A stretch of 36,248 bases of DNA from GWA1-39-11 sp964640435. GTDB lineage: Bacteria > Patescibacteriota > Microgenomatia > Levybacterales > GWA1-39-11. Below are positions 14,539 to 22,379 of this stretch, one piece after another (within the stretch, counting starts at the first letter, position 1; each line of letters opens with the position of its first letter). Made by a program: the position numbers and the translations under genes. The notes under the pieces were generated by a model that saw nothing but the letters and a program-made list of their open reading frames with translations, ran no database searches and was not told where the DNA came from. The stretch is from positions 1-36,248 of the forward strand of contig CAZXFJ010000004.1 in assembly GCA_964640435.1 (NCBI GenBank), in the 5' to 3' direction.

Positions 14539-14748
14539 ATGGAACTTGAAAAAAATATAATACTTACCATTTTGCGAGACGGTATGGCTTATGCAAAAAG
14601 AAGTGGCAGCCGACCTATTGAGAAAACTGTTCACCCAGATGATCATGTAAGGGTAGATTTGGATGAGAGAGGATATATGGTTGGAGTGGAGTATGACACT
14701 CGAGATATACGAATGGCTATTATTCTACATCGAGATCTACCATTATAA
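14539..14748 (+). CDS. small hypothetical protein, 69 aa
   Basis: Start ATG at 14539, only 6 bases after the tRNA 3' end; a longer frame opening at 14506 would begin inside the tRNA and is rejected. The middle VRVDLDERGYMVGVEYD (residues 36-52) resembles the beta hairpin of DUF2283-like small proteins; this is a weak match. There is no SD. The message end is probably made by cutting off the tRNA, leaving a 6-base leader. Confidence 0.6.
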   Translation: MELEKNIILTILRDGMAYAKRSGSRPIEKTVHPDDHVRVDLDERGYMVGVEYDTRDIRMAIILHRDLPL

Positions 14749-14756
14749 GTTCATAA

Positions 14757-14786
14757 TTGACTATTTTAAGGCATTTAAAGTATCAT
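14757..14786 (+). promoter_or_regulatory. dsbA-like gene promoter
   Basis: TTGACT (14757-14762), 18 bases, TATCAT (14781-14786), then 7 bases to ATG. Confidence 0.7.
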
Positions 14787-14793
14787 ATACCTC

Positions 14794-15510
14794 ATGGATG
14801 ACAGACTTAGTAAAGATGAGCGCAAAAGACAGCGCCAGCTAGAACGCCTCGCAAATCAAAACTCAGGAAACTCTTCAGACTCAATGAAATGGATAATCCT
14901 TTCAATTGCAGCAATTGTTTTTATAGCATTTTTTGGAACCGTGATTTATCTCGTTAAGCAGCAACAAAATAAGCCAGTTGTATTAAGCGCTGCAGGATAC
15001 TCAAAGGGAAGTGGAGATGTAACAGTTGTTGAATTTGGAGACTTACAGTGTCCAGCATGTAAAGCATACGAGCCAATGGTTCAGCAGTTATCCAAGGACT
15101 TTAAAGGTAAAATGAAGCTTGTGTACAAGCATTTTCCATTAACTTCAGTTCATCCTAACGCAATGCTTGCAGCAAAAGTCGCAGTCGCAGCAGGAAACCA
15201 AGATAAATTCTGGGAGATGCATGATTGGTTATATGATAATCAAGATTCCTGGTCATCACTATCAGGAAATGAAGCACGAGAAAAAATGAACGCCGCAGCT
15301 GAAAAACTTAAGCTTGATATAGAAAAGTTTAAAAAAGATGTAGACAGCTCTGAAACTGCTCAAAAAATTACAGAGAACCAAAATGAAGGAATTGAAGCAG
15401 GAGTTGCTGGAACCCCAACGTTTTTTATAGATAATGTTCGGATTGAAACCCCACCTGACTACGATTCATTTAAGAAAATCGTTCAAGACGCAATTAATTC
15501 TAAAAAATAA
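14794..15510 (+). CDS. membrane-anchored DsbA/BdbD-type thiol oxidoreductase
   Basis: A 238-residue protein. Residues 1-31 are charged and cytoplasmic, and 32-53 form a membrane anchor (WIILSIAAIVFIAFFGTVIY). The rest is an extracytoplasmic thioredoxin fold with catalytic CPAC (Cys86 and Cys89) in FGDLQCPACKAYEP and the cis-Pro in GVAGTPTFFIDN. The helical insert WEMHDWLYDNQDSW is typical of the DsbA/BdbD group. It puts disulfides into exported proteins. The downstream DsbB-like gene, which overlaps its stop by one base (TAATG), would re-oxidise it. Confidence 0.92.
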   Translation: MDDRLSKDERKRQRQLERLANQNSGNSSDSMKWIILSIAAIVFIAFFGTVIYLVKQQQNKPVVLSAAGYSKGSGDVTVVEFGDLQCPACKAYEPMVQQLSKDFKGKMKLVYKHFPLTSVHPNAMLAAKVAVAAGNQDKFWEMHDWLYDNQDSWSSLSGNEAREKMNAAAEKLKLDIEKFKKDVDSSETAQKITENQNEGIEAGVAGTPTFFIDNVRIETPPDYDSFKKIVQDAINSKK

Positions 15511-16055
15511 TGGATAAACAAACAGCAATTATAATTGTGGGATTATTTGCTGATTTAGTACTTGTCGCTCAATTTTTTATTGTTTCCTTTATATTAATTT
15601 GGATATTGTCACATATATTCAAAAAAAATAAGCTTCTCGATTCATTTATTAAATTCTTTACTCAGAATGCAATAACATTTGCATTCATTGTTGCACTAGT
15701 AGCTATGATCGGATCATTATTCTTTTCCGAGATCGCCCACTTTGTCCCATGCAAGCTTTGTTGGTACCAGCGTATTTGTATGTATCCACAGGTATTATTA
15801 CTTGGAATCGCAACAGTTAAAAATGACATAAAAGTTAAGATGTATGCGTTACCCCTTGCCATAATTGGTCTTGTAATAGCAATTTACCATTATGCTTTGC
15901 AAATGTCACCGCTTCCTCTTCCATGCACAGATGAGGTAGCAAGTTGCGCTGCGAAACAGGCTGCCCATTTTGGATATATAACAATTCCCTTAATGTCTTT
16001 AACCGCATTTGTTTTGATAATTATCTTCTTGCTTCTAGTTAAAAACAAAAAATAA
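15510..16055 (+). CDS. DsbB/BdbC-type disulfide-forming quinone reductase
   Basis: A 181-residue integral membrane protein with about five hydrophobic segments. The first redox pair is CKLC in FVPCKLCWYQRICMYPQ (about residues 82-85, followed by the family W-Y-Q-R), and the second is C...C in PLPCTDEVASCAAK. It re-oxidises the DsbA-like partner and passes electrons to quinone. The ATG overlaps the dsbA-like stop by one base, so the two are co-translated. An N-terminal extra helix (residues 10-35) precedes the four-helix core. Confidence 0.92.
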   Translation: MDKQTAIIIVGLFADLVLVAQFFIVSFILIWILSHIFKKNKLLDSFIKFFTQNAITFAFIVALVAMIGSLFFSEIAHFVPCKLCWYQRICMYPQVLLLGIATVKNDIKVKMYALPLAIIGLVIAIYHYALQMSPLPLPCTDEVASCAAKQAAHFGYITIPLMSLTAFVLIIIFLLLVKNKK

Positions 16056-16057
16056 GA

Positions 16058-16369
16058 CTACTTTTTAATAATTTGAGGAGTATTCATCTCAGGCGTTGGT
16101 AGAGGATTTGAATGAGTGGGTGGGGGTAGATTATTTTTATTATCGGCATCTGATTTTGGTATTCCCAGGATTCCCATCGCAACAAGAATCATACCCCCAA
16201 CTGCAGTAATCGCACCCCAGGGTTTTTTTGGCTCCGTAAGATTACCAATTGGTTTTAAACGAATTGGTTCATTACTTGCAGTGTTTATTATTTTGCGTGG
16301 TGCGCGATTGTAGTCGGTATTGTATGAAAGATTTTCGTGCGTCATATTTTCATTTGAGGACTCACTCAT
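16058..16369 (-). CDS. small single-span membrane protein, 103 aa
   Basis: Not recognised. The N-terminal 55 residues are polar (Asn, Ser, Thr). A membrane helix WGAITAVGGMILVAMGILGI (about 60-79) follows, then a Pro/Asn-rich tail (NNLPPPTHSNPLPTPEMNTP) likely outside. The frame extends 30 codons upstream, but the promoter is within that stretch and its -10 lies 7 bases before this ATG, so the shorter form is chosen. Divergent from the sortase gene, with overlapping promoter regions. Confidence 0.65.
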   Translation of the reverse strand: MSESSNENMTHENLSYNTDYNRAPRKIINTASNEPIRLKPIGNLTEPKKPWGAITAVGGMILVAMGILGIPKSDADNKNNLPPPTHSNPLPTPEMNTPQIIKK

Positions 16370-16376
16370 GGAAATA

Positions 16377-16405
16377 ATTCTCCCATTTTGTTCAAAATAT
16401 GTCAA
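16377..16405 (-). promoter_or_regulatory. promoter of the 16369 gene (leaderless type)
   Basis: TTGACA (16400-16405), 17 bases, GAGAAT (16377-16382), then 7 bases to ATG, read on the minus strand. Confidence 0.6.
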
Positions 16406-16424
16406 TAAATGTAGCAAATTATTG

Positions 16425-16430
16425 TAGAAT
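16425..16430 (+). promoter_or_regulatory. sortase gene -10 box
   Basis: TAGAAT ends 6 bases before the sortase ATG at 16437, so RNA would begin at the start codon. The -35 is not clear. Confidence 0.5.
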
Positions 16431-16436
16431 AGAATT

Positions 16437-17180
16437 ATGAGAAGATCTGAGATGATCAAGTTTTTATTTTGGAAAACTTTAGGTAATTTTTTACTTCTTT
16501 TTGCAATCTTCGGAATTGTCGGAACATTTGGACCCTCAATATATTACCAAATCGTCTTTAAAGTAGGAGAATTAAGTGGAGTTAAATATGTTCTTGCGCC
16601 CCAAATTGCTGCGCAACAAGGGCCAACAGAGCTTGGAAAACTTGTTGAAAAATATTGGGGAGACACAGCGCCACAAAACCAACGACCATCGCTTCTGGGA
16701 GATGTTTTGGCAAAAAACAAAGAAAGAGTTTTGATTCCGCCGAATACTGAATTTTCAATTGTTATTCCTAAAATTGGAGCGTCAGAAGCGATTACTGCTA
16801 ATGTTGACCCGAACAATAAAGAGGAATATTTAAGAATCTTGCAGCATAGTATTGCTCATGCAAAAGGCACAGCATACCCAGGAATTAATGGAACAACATA
16901 TCTATTTGCTCATTCGGCTGATAACTTTTGGAATGTAGGTCGGTACAATGCTGTATTTTACCTTCTGAAAGATATGCAGCCAGGAGATGAGATATATGTG
17001 TTTTTCCAAGGAAAACGATACAACTATGTGGTTTATGATACGAAGATTGTTGATCCGTCAGACGTTCAATATATAGATTCTGCATTAGGACAAGGTGAGC
17101 GTTTGATTTTGCAAACTTGTTGGCCGCCAGGAACTGATTGGAGAAGAACGTTAGTATTTGCAAAGCCCAAAACAATTTAA
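16437..17180 (+). CDS. sortase family transpeptidase
   Basis: A 247-residue protein. An N-terminal membrane anchor (about residues 12-34, TLGNFLLLFAIFGIVGTFG) is followed by a sortase beta barrel. The catalytic His is in GTTYLFAHSADNFW (about 150-163), the Cys in LILQTCWPPGTDW (about 222-234), and the Arg in WRRTLVFA. These enzymes cut a C-terminal sorting motif and join the protein to the envelope or to another protein. No obvious LPxTG-type substrate lies in the window. It starts 6 bases after the -10 box. The next gene begins one base after its stop. Confidence 0.92.
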   Translation: MRRSEMIKFLFWKTLGNFLLLFAIFGIVGTFGPSIYYQIVFKVGELSGVKYVLAPQIAAQQGPTELGKLVEKYWGDTAPQNQRPSLLGDVLAKNKERVLIPPNTEFSIVIPKIGASEAITANVDPNNKEEYLRILQHSIAHAKGTAYPGINGTTYLFAHSADNFWNVGRYNAVFYLLKDMQPGDEIYVFFQGKRYNYVVYDTKIVDPSDVQYIDSALGQGERLILQTCWPPGTDWRRTLVFAKPKTI

Positions 17181-17181
17181 T

Positions 17182-18324
17182 ATGAGTGAAGGAATAGATA
17201 GTATTAGTAGCGTAAGTCGTCATGAGTCAAAAGTACCTGCTGTAAAAAAGCCTCATTTTGAACCTGGCAATCATGATTCTGACATGGATGCCGAAGATAA
17301 AATAAAGTTACTCGGAAATCTATCTGCTCATCATTGGAATCCTGAGATAGGGAAAAGAATGGCTGACTACCAACCAAAAATTATAGGTATCGATAGTATT
17401 TTTAATTTTGCTTTCGACAGAAGACAATTAAGTCCTGAAGGTTCGCTTTACGATAAAGCGCGTACGTGGGCACTTTTGCCAGCTTCTCCTGGCAAATTAA
17501 ATTCACAGGGGGAGGTTTTAGTTGTTGGAGGAGATATTATGTATTCAAATGCATATTATCCTTTATCCCAAAATACTCCAGATGTTTTACATAGTTACCT
17601 AAGTCACGATTTAGATCAACTTACGAAGAATCAAATGTCTGATAGCAAAATACGTTTTACAGCAGATAATTTGATAAGTTATTTTATGTTGCTCGGAGTG
17701 TCTGAAGCGGTAAGTAGGGCCATGTCTCATAAAATTTCCCGTCGAAACTTTCTTAAAGGTGCATTAGATGTTGCAGCTGCCACGTTTGTATTTTCAAAAA
17801 CTGCAAGTTTTTATGGAATGATCTATAGTCCAAATGGACCACTTGAAGATATCCTTACTTCCTTTATTAATTTAACTACTGGAAGGATATTGCCTGATAA
17901 TTGGGTAAATGGTAGAACGGCGCTTGTTACAGCAAAAACAATTGATGCTGCCAAATCTGGTCTTGTAGCTCCAGGATCTGAGTCGGCAGTAGTTATGGGA
18001 AGCGCTCATTCATTAAGAGCAGAAAAATATATTGATAGTCCTAAAGCTCGAGCAGAGGCTATAGTAAAACTTGCGAGGCCTATGGTTAGTGTTATGAAAG
18101 ATATAAATAGGAAGTATAGAATGGGTAATGAAAAAGGAATAGTAAGTGGATTTTTGGATTTAATGGAAAAAGCAGACTACATTACAGTTCGAGATCCTGG
18201 TACTGATCGAGTCCCACGGGACACAGTACAAAGCACGTTAGATAGTCTGGTACAACTTGCAGATTCCGTTCAGAGTCCTGAAGTAGTAAATGCCTTAAGA
18301 CCTCTTAGAGCAGAAAACATATAA
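17182..18324 (+). CDS. hypothetical protein with an internal twin-arginine motif, 380 aa
   Basis: Not recognised as a family. The ATG at 17182 is one base after the sortase stop; a frame opening at 17158 would overlap the sortase and is not preferred. The first 180 residues look soluble. Residues 185-193 read ISRRNFLKG, a textbook Tat motif (S-R-R-x-F-L-K), followed by a moderately hydrophobic stretch ALDVAAATFVFSKTASFYGM. The C-terminal half is soluble. A Tat motif in mid-protein would give an inside N-half and outside C-half if used. Co-transcription with the sortase suggests an envelope role. Confidence 0.6.
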   Translation: MSEGIDSISSVSRHESKVPAVKKPHFEPGNHDSDMDAEDKIKLLGNLSAHHWNPEIGKRMADYQPKIIGIDSIFNFAFDRRQLSPEGSLYDKARTWALLPASPGKLNSQGEVLVVGGDIMYSNAYYPLSQNTPDVLHSYLSHDLDQLTKNQMSDSKIRFTADNLISYFMLLGVSEAVSRAMSHKISRRNFLKGALDVAAATFVFSKTASFYGMIYSPNGPLEDILTSFINLTTGRILPDNWVNGRTALVTAKTIDAAKSGLVAPGSESAVVMGSAHSLRAEKYIDSPKARAEAIVKLARPMVSVMKDINRKYRMGNEKGIVSGFLDLMEKADYITVRDPGTDRVPRDTVQSTLDSLVQLADSVQSPEVVNALRPLRAENI

Positions 18325-18330
18325 TCTTGT

Positions 18331-18359
18331 TTGTGTTTTTTAAATTTTCCAAATATAAT
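18331..18359 (+). promoter_or_regulatory. promoter of the 18368 gene (leaderless type)
   Basis: TTGTGT (18331-18336), 17 bases, TATAAT (18354-18359), then 8 bases to ATG. Confidence 0.75.
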
Positions 18360-18367
18360 CATTCCTT

Positions 18368-19015
18368 ATGTCTAATGAAGGAAGAAAGCCTTACGAAAGA
18401 GATAAGGTAAAAAGAATAAATAGAGAGATACGAGATAAAGCCATAAAATGGATGGGTGAGTTAAATGATAATGAGTCGACTAGGACAAGTCCTATTATTC
18501 GCGAGAAAGAGGAAACACTCGCTGATAATTTTCATTCACAACAAGAAAGAATTGCAGAAATGGCATTTGAGTTTGCAAGAGAGCGTGGTGAGAGTCCAAT
18601 ATCCTCAGGTTTTTATGCATTTGAAGTAGGAAGAGAATTTGACTCACTTCGGGTTGCCGCCATAACAAATCATGCAGAAACAAATTATGTTTCATTCATT
18701 GAATTTACAAAAAATGGAATACATGATGGATCACCAATTGGATTTGATACCAAGTATTGCTTGATGTTAACGGAGGGTGTAGGACAAAAAGCAGTAGATA
18801 GTTTTTATCTGTTTGATCCTAGTGGTAAGTCTGCGAAAATATCGAAAAAAGGACTTGGTATAGTTGATGGTTTTGGTGAGAAAATGCTAAGAGGGCCCTT
18901 AAATGATCTTGACTTATCTATTGTTACGAGTGCTCTTAAGCAGCTAAGTAGACATTTTGAAGGTTTATTACAAAGGCAAGCAGACGCAAGCACAACTGAG
19001 TCCAATTTGGCTTAA
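18368..19015 (+). CDS. hypothetical protein, 215 aa
   Basis: Not recognised. Soluble and charged: an N-terminal region rich in Arg/Lys/Glu (GRKPYERDKVKRINREIRDK), a central mixed alpha/beta part (EVGREFDSLRVAAITNHAET; NYVSFIEFTKNGIHDGSP), and a helical end (DLSIVTSALKQLSRHFEGLL). There is no signal peptide. Its clear promoter, with -10 8 bases before ATG, supports it as a separate transcription unit just before mreC. Confidence 0.68.
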   Translation: MSNEGRKPYERDKVKRINREIRDKAIKWMGELNDNESTRTSPIIREKEETLADNFHSQQERIAEMAFEFARERGESPISSGFYAFEVGREFDSLRVAAITNHAETNYVSFIEFTKNGIHDGSPIGFDTKYCLMLTEGVGQKAVDSFYLFDPSGKSAKISKKGLGIVDGFGEKMLRGPLNDLDLSIVTSALKQLSRHFEGLLQRQADASTTESNLA

Positions 19016-19022
19016 ATTGAGT

Positions 19023-19051
19023 TTGAATTTTTAAGCCTACGGCAGTAGAAT
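19023..19051 (+). promoter_or_regulatory. mreC-mreD-PBP2 promoter (leaderless type)
   Basis: TTGAAT (19023-19028), 17 bases, TAGAAT (19046-19051), then 7 bases to the mreC ATG. Confidence 0.75.
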
Positions 19052-19058
19052 AAAGGTT

Positions 19059-19823
19059 ATGCAAAAAAGGTACATAATCTTGGCAGTATTCATACTTTTT
19101 GCAATCCTCATTTTTTTTAATAATAACATACCTCCTGTAAAAATTGCTGTCACCTTTTTTCAAAACATTTTTGTTGGCCCTAAAGGCATGCTGTACTCAG
19201 TTAAAAGCAGTGGTGAAACTCCACAGTCAACTCTTGCAAAGGAAAATATTGCTCTAAATAAAAAACTGATCGACTACAATAAAATAAAAAAAGATAATGA
19301 AGCTTTTAGAAGTCAGTATGAAACAGAATCAACTAGAGCATATAAATTACTTCCTGCGAGTGTAATTGGTTTTACTGGTCGGTTTGCTCATCCTACAACA
19401 TTAATTATTGATAAAGGTTCTCAAGATAATTTAAAGATTGGAATGGCAGTGATTTTAAAAGATCAGTTAGTGGGGAAAATTGGAAAAGTAACCCCAGTAT
19501 ATTCTGAAATTATTTTGTCATCAAATTCTGCGTTTTCAACTGTTGGAGTAACTACTGAAGGAAATATTCCAGGAATTATTAACGGTCAAAATGATTTTAT
19601 TTTATTTGATCATGTTGCTGCTGAAAGCAAAATTACAGTTGGCGAAACAATCCTTTCAAAAGGTGATGTAAATAGTGATGGAATAGGAATTCCACCAGGA
19701 CTTGTTATAGGAAAAATTTCATCAGTAGCACATGCCGCAAGTCTTCCATTTCAAAATGCAAAAGTTGAAAGTAAAATTGTTTCTTCAAGACTTTCAAGAG
19801 TCTTTGTAATTGTTGGAATGTAA
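19059..19823 (+). CDS. mreC: rod shape-determining protein MreC
   Basis: A 254-residue protein with one N-terminal membrane helix (YIILAVFILFAILIFF). A coiled coil follows (about 55-90, TLAKENIALNKKLIDYNKIK), then the MreC beta domain: ASVIGFTGRFAHPTTLIIDKGS, IGMAVILKDQLVGKIGKV, STVGVTTEGNIPGII and GIPPGLVIGKIS. It bridges MreB and PBP2 in the elongation machine. First gene of an mreC-mreD-PBP2 operon; mreB itself is 14 kb away at 33742. Confidence 0.9.
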   Translation: MQKRYIILAVFILFAILIFFNNNIPPVKIAVTFFQNIFVGPKGMLYSVKSSGETPQSTLAKENIALNKKLIDYNKIKKDNEAFRSQYETESTRAYKLLPASVIGFTGRFAHPTTLIIDKGSQDNLKIGMAVILKDQLVGKIGKVTPVYSEIILSSNSAFSTVGVTTEGNIPGIINGQNDFILFDHVAAESKITVGETILSKGDVNSDGIGIPPGLVIGKISSVAHAASLPFQNAKVESKIVSSRLSRVFVIVGM

Positions 19824-19825
19824 TC

Positions 19826-20236
19826 ATGAATGCAAAAATAATTTTGTTGCTTTGTTTAATACTTTCTTTGTTGTTTCAGACAACTTTAGTTTCATTTCCT
19901 CTCTATATTATTTTTTCAATTCTTCTTTTTATTTTATATCCAGAATGGGATATGGTGTTGGTAATATTTTTAGGTGCATTAGTTTTGGATATGCTTCAAG
20001 TGGTTCAGCTTGGTTCATCAGCGGTATTCATTTTAGTCGCACTATTAATTACTAGTTTTGCCCAAAAGTTTTTCAATACAAAAGATTATAAAAGTGTATT
20101 GGCGATATTATTTTTAGCGACAATTACTTATGCAACAATATTTTCATATTCAATAAATATATTATTGTATTTAATATTGTTTGTTGGAATATTTGTGGCA
20201 ACTCATTTCTATTACGTTCGAATAGCAAGACATTAA
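19826..20236 (+). CDS. mreD: MreD-like membrane protein
   Basis: A 136-residue, very hydrophobic protein with about four to five membrane helices. MreD diverges strongly in sequence; the call rests on size, topology and its place between mreC (2 bases away) and the PBP2 gene (one base away). The segment WDMVLVIFLGALVLDMLQV has the acidic-residue-plus-hydrophobic pattern typical of MreD. It belongs to the elongation complex. Confidence 0.75.
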   Translation: MNAKIILLLCLILSLLFQTTLVSFPLYIIFSILLFILYPEWDMVLVIFLGALVLDMLQVVQLGSSAVFILVALLITSFAQKFFNTKDYKSVLAILFLATITYATIFSYSINILLYLILFVGIFVATHFYYVRIARH

Positions 20237-20237
20237 T

Positions 20238-21995
20238 ATGGTAAAAATTGGACCAGCTTTTTTTGAAAATGTCACAGAGAGCAAGATTAGACGTCGAGGT
20301 CGAAGTAGCTTTTTGACAGAAGAAATACTTGTTTTGGCCCCTTTATTTTTCTTAATACTTTTAATGGCGGCAATTATTGCACGAGTTTTTTATATTCAAG
20401 TCCTTCGATACGATTATTACAAAGGACTTGCTACAAGTAACCGTACTAGAACTGCATTAATTCCTGCACCACGTGGTGTAGTATTTGATCGCGCAGGACA
20501 CCCTCTAATTGCAAATACTGCAATATTTTCAATCAGTGAAAAAGGTAAAGACAAAGAGATAACTCGTGATGAGGCATTGAAATTATTATCGGAAGGGAAA
20601 AAAGTAAAGAGTGAGGTAAGGCGAGAATATTTATATAAAGATGCATTCGCGCATGTTTTGGGATATGTAGGTCAGGTTACAAGTAATCAGCTTTTGATGA
20701 ATGATTATGCAGATTATGGAATTTCAGATACGGTGGGAAAATCAGGTCTGGAATCAGAATATGAAAGTATGCTGCACGGTAAAAATGGTACTAACCTTTT
20801 TGAAGTAGATGCTCAGGGAATATTCACTCATACTCTAGGAACAAACGAACCAATACCAGGACAGAATATAACGACAACTCTCGATCGCGACATTCAACTT
20901 TCAGTTAGAGATGCGATGAAAGATGTTGAGAAGGGTGCTGCTGTTGTTTCTGACCCTAATACTGGGGCAATTCTTGCCCTGTATTCTGCACCATCTTTTG
21001 ATCCAAATTTATTTACCTATAACAAAAGTTATGAAGCCGAAGGGAAATACAAGAAGCGCGAAGATGTATTGCTTGATGGAGTAGATCAGCCACTGCTTGA
21101 TAGGGCAATTGGAGGTGTATATCCACCAGGTTCTACGTTTAAGCTTGTAACAGCAGTAGCAGCGCTTGAAAAAGGAAAAATAAAACCTGATACAAAAATT
21201 GAAGACACAGGAATATTAAAAGTTGGAGATTTCTCTTTCGGTAACTGGTATTTCTTGCAGTATGGAAGAAAAGATGGTGATGTTGATGTAGTTAAGGCGA
21301 TAACGCGTTCAAATGACATTTTTTTCTACAAAGCAGCAGAAAGTGCTGGAGTTGATTATGTTTCTTCTTGGGCAAAAAAATTCGGGCTGGGTAATACGCT
21401 TGGTATAGATTTGCCCGGTGAGGTGAAAGGCACAGTTCCAACTATGGACTGGAAAGAAAAAAATATTGGAGAACCATGGTATCTTGGAGATACATACCAC
21501 TATGGAATTGGGCAGGGGTATCTATTAACAACACCGCTTCAGGTAAACGTTTTTACAAATGTTTTTGCAAATGATGGAGTACTCTATAAACCATATCTTA
21601 TTGAAGGTAAAAAACAAGTTCTCAGGAAAGATTTTATAAACAAAGAATATATTGATTTGGTACGCGAGGGAATGAAGGGCGCATGTTCGGCGGGTGGAAC
21701 AGGTTACTCATTCTTCGATTTTAAAGTTAATAATGAAAGGTTAAAAATTGATAACAAGGACTTTATTAAAACAGCAAGTGATAGTGCAAAAACTGTAAGA
21801 ATTGAAGTTGGATGTAAAACAGGAACTGCGGAAACGACTGCTCAAGAAGATCCACATGCATGGATTACTGTCTTTGCCCCATACAATAAGCCAGAGATTT
21901 CCGTAACAGTTCTTGTTGAAAAAAGCGGAGAAGGATCACAAATCGCGGGACCTATTGCAACAAAGATTCTAAAAGATTATTTTGAAAAAAAATAA
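20238..21995 (+). CDS. mrdA: penicillin-binding protein 2 (elongation transpeptidase)
   Basis: A 585-residue class B PBP. There is one membrane helix (about 29-52), then the dimerisation domain with NRTRTALIPAPRGVVFDRAG. The transpeptidase motifs are S299-T-F-K in YPPGSTFKLV, S358-N-D in ITRSNDIFFYKAA, and K527-T-G in CKTGTAET. GQGYLLTTPLQV is also typical. It crosslinks side-wall peptidoglycan, with RodA and MreC as partners; rodA is not in this window. It starts one base after the mreD stop. Its 3' end overlaps the small gene at 21977 on the other strand by 19 bases. Confidence 0.94.
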   Translation: MVKIGPAFFENVTESKIRRRGRSSFLTEEILVLAPLFFLILLMAAIIARVFYIQVLRYDYYKGLATSNRTRTALIPAPRGVVFDRAGHPLIANTAIFSISEKGKDKEITRDEALKLLSEGKKVKSEVRREYLYKDAFAHVLGYVGQVTSNQLLMNDYADYGISDTVGKSGLESEYESMLHGKNGTNLFEVDAQGIFTHTLGTNEPIPGQNITTTLDRDIQLSVRDAMKDVEKGAAVVSDPNTGAILALYSAPSFDPNLFTYNKSYEAEGKYKKREDVLLDGVDQPLLDRAIGGVYPPGSTFKLVTAVAALEKGKIKPDTKIEDTGILKVGDFSFGNWYFLQYGRKDGDVDVVKAITRSNDIFFYKAAESAGVDYVSSWAKKFGLGNTLGIDLPGEVKGTVPTMDWKEKNIGEPWYLGDTYHYGIGQGYLLTTPLQVNVFTNVFANDGVLYKPYLIEGKKQVLRKDFINKEYIDLVREGMKGACSAGGTGYSFFDFKVNNERLKIDNKDFIKTASDSAKTVRIEVGCKTGTAETTAQEDPHAWITVFAPYNKPEISVTVLVEKSGEGSQIAGPIATKILKDYFEKK

Positions 21996-22117
21996 GCGCT
22001 ATAAATTAATAATCCCGCATATGAAAAAACGGTGAATACGAATATGGCGATAATCCAGGAAAACAAAGTGACTGTGGTAATAGATTTTGGGAGTCTATGA
22101 TGGAATTTTATTTTCAT
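21977..22117 (-). CDS. tiny single-span membrane protein, 46 aa
   Basis: A frame of 46 codons with a basic head (KIKFHHRLPKS) and a membrane helix (about residues 15-38, TVTLFSWIIAIFVFTVFSYA). ATG lies one base after the stop of the gene at 22379, giving a three-gene minus-strand operon with 22633 and 22379. It overlaps the PBP2 3' end by 19 bases. The family is unknown; support comes from the close packing and the membrane pattern shared with its neighbours. Confidence 0.5.
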   Translation of the reverse strand: MKIKFHHRLPKSITTVTLFSWIIAIFVFTVFSYAGLLIYSAYFFSK

Positions 22118-22118
22118 T

Positions 22119-22379
22119 TTAAGGTTTGATTGTTGATGATGGAGTAGAAATATTAATTTCCGAGGGTTTAAGAAGAGGTTGGGTTGTTCTTGAATTAAAT
22201 ACTACATTAAATGTCCAAATAACAATACCAATTAAAAAAACAAATACAACAATCGCTCCAGTAATAACTACTGAGCTAACCCCGCTGAAAGAAAGTTTTG
22301 ATGGAGTAGAAACAAGCTTTTCTTCCGAAGGAAGATTGGGTGAATCATAATTTATAAAATCTTTTTTATCGTCTTCCAT
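22119..22379 (-). CDS. small single-span membrane protein, 86 aa
   Basis: Start ATG at 22377-22379, sharing one base with the upstream stop (TAATG); a longer frame from 22394 is less likely. An acidic head (EDDKKDFINYDSPNLPSEEK) is followed by a membrane helix VVITGAIVVFVFLIGIVIW (about 37-55) and a Ser/Thr/Pro tail probably outside (LKPSEINISTPSSTIKP). Family unknown. Middle gene of the 22633-22379-22117 set. Confidence 0.6.
   Translation of the reverse strand: MEDDKKDFINYDSPNLPSEEKLVSTPSKLSFSGVSSVVITGAIVVFVFLIGIVIWTFNVVFNSRTTQPLLKPSEINISTPSSTIKP

Noticed and set aside
14506..14748. 80-residue frame starting inside tRNA-Arg
   Set aside because: The first 11 codons are tRNA sequence; the ATG at 14539 just after the tRNA gives a sensible protein.
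16437..16451. Alternative sortase start at 16452
   Set aside because: The -10 box lies 6 bases before the ATG at 16437, matching the spacing of other genes; 16452 would need a 21-base gap and has no SD.
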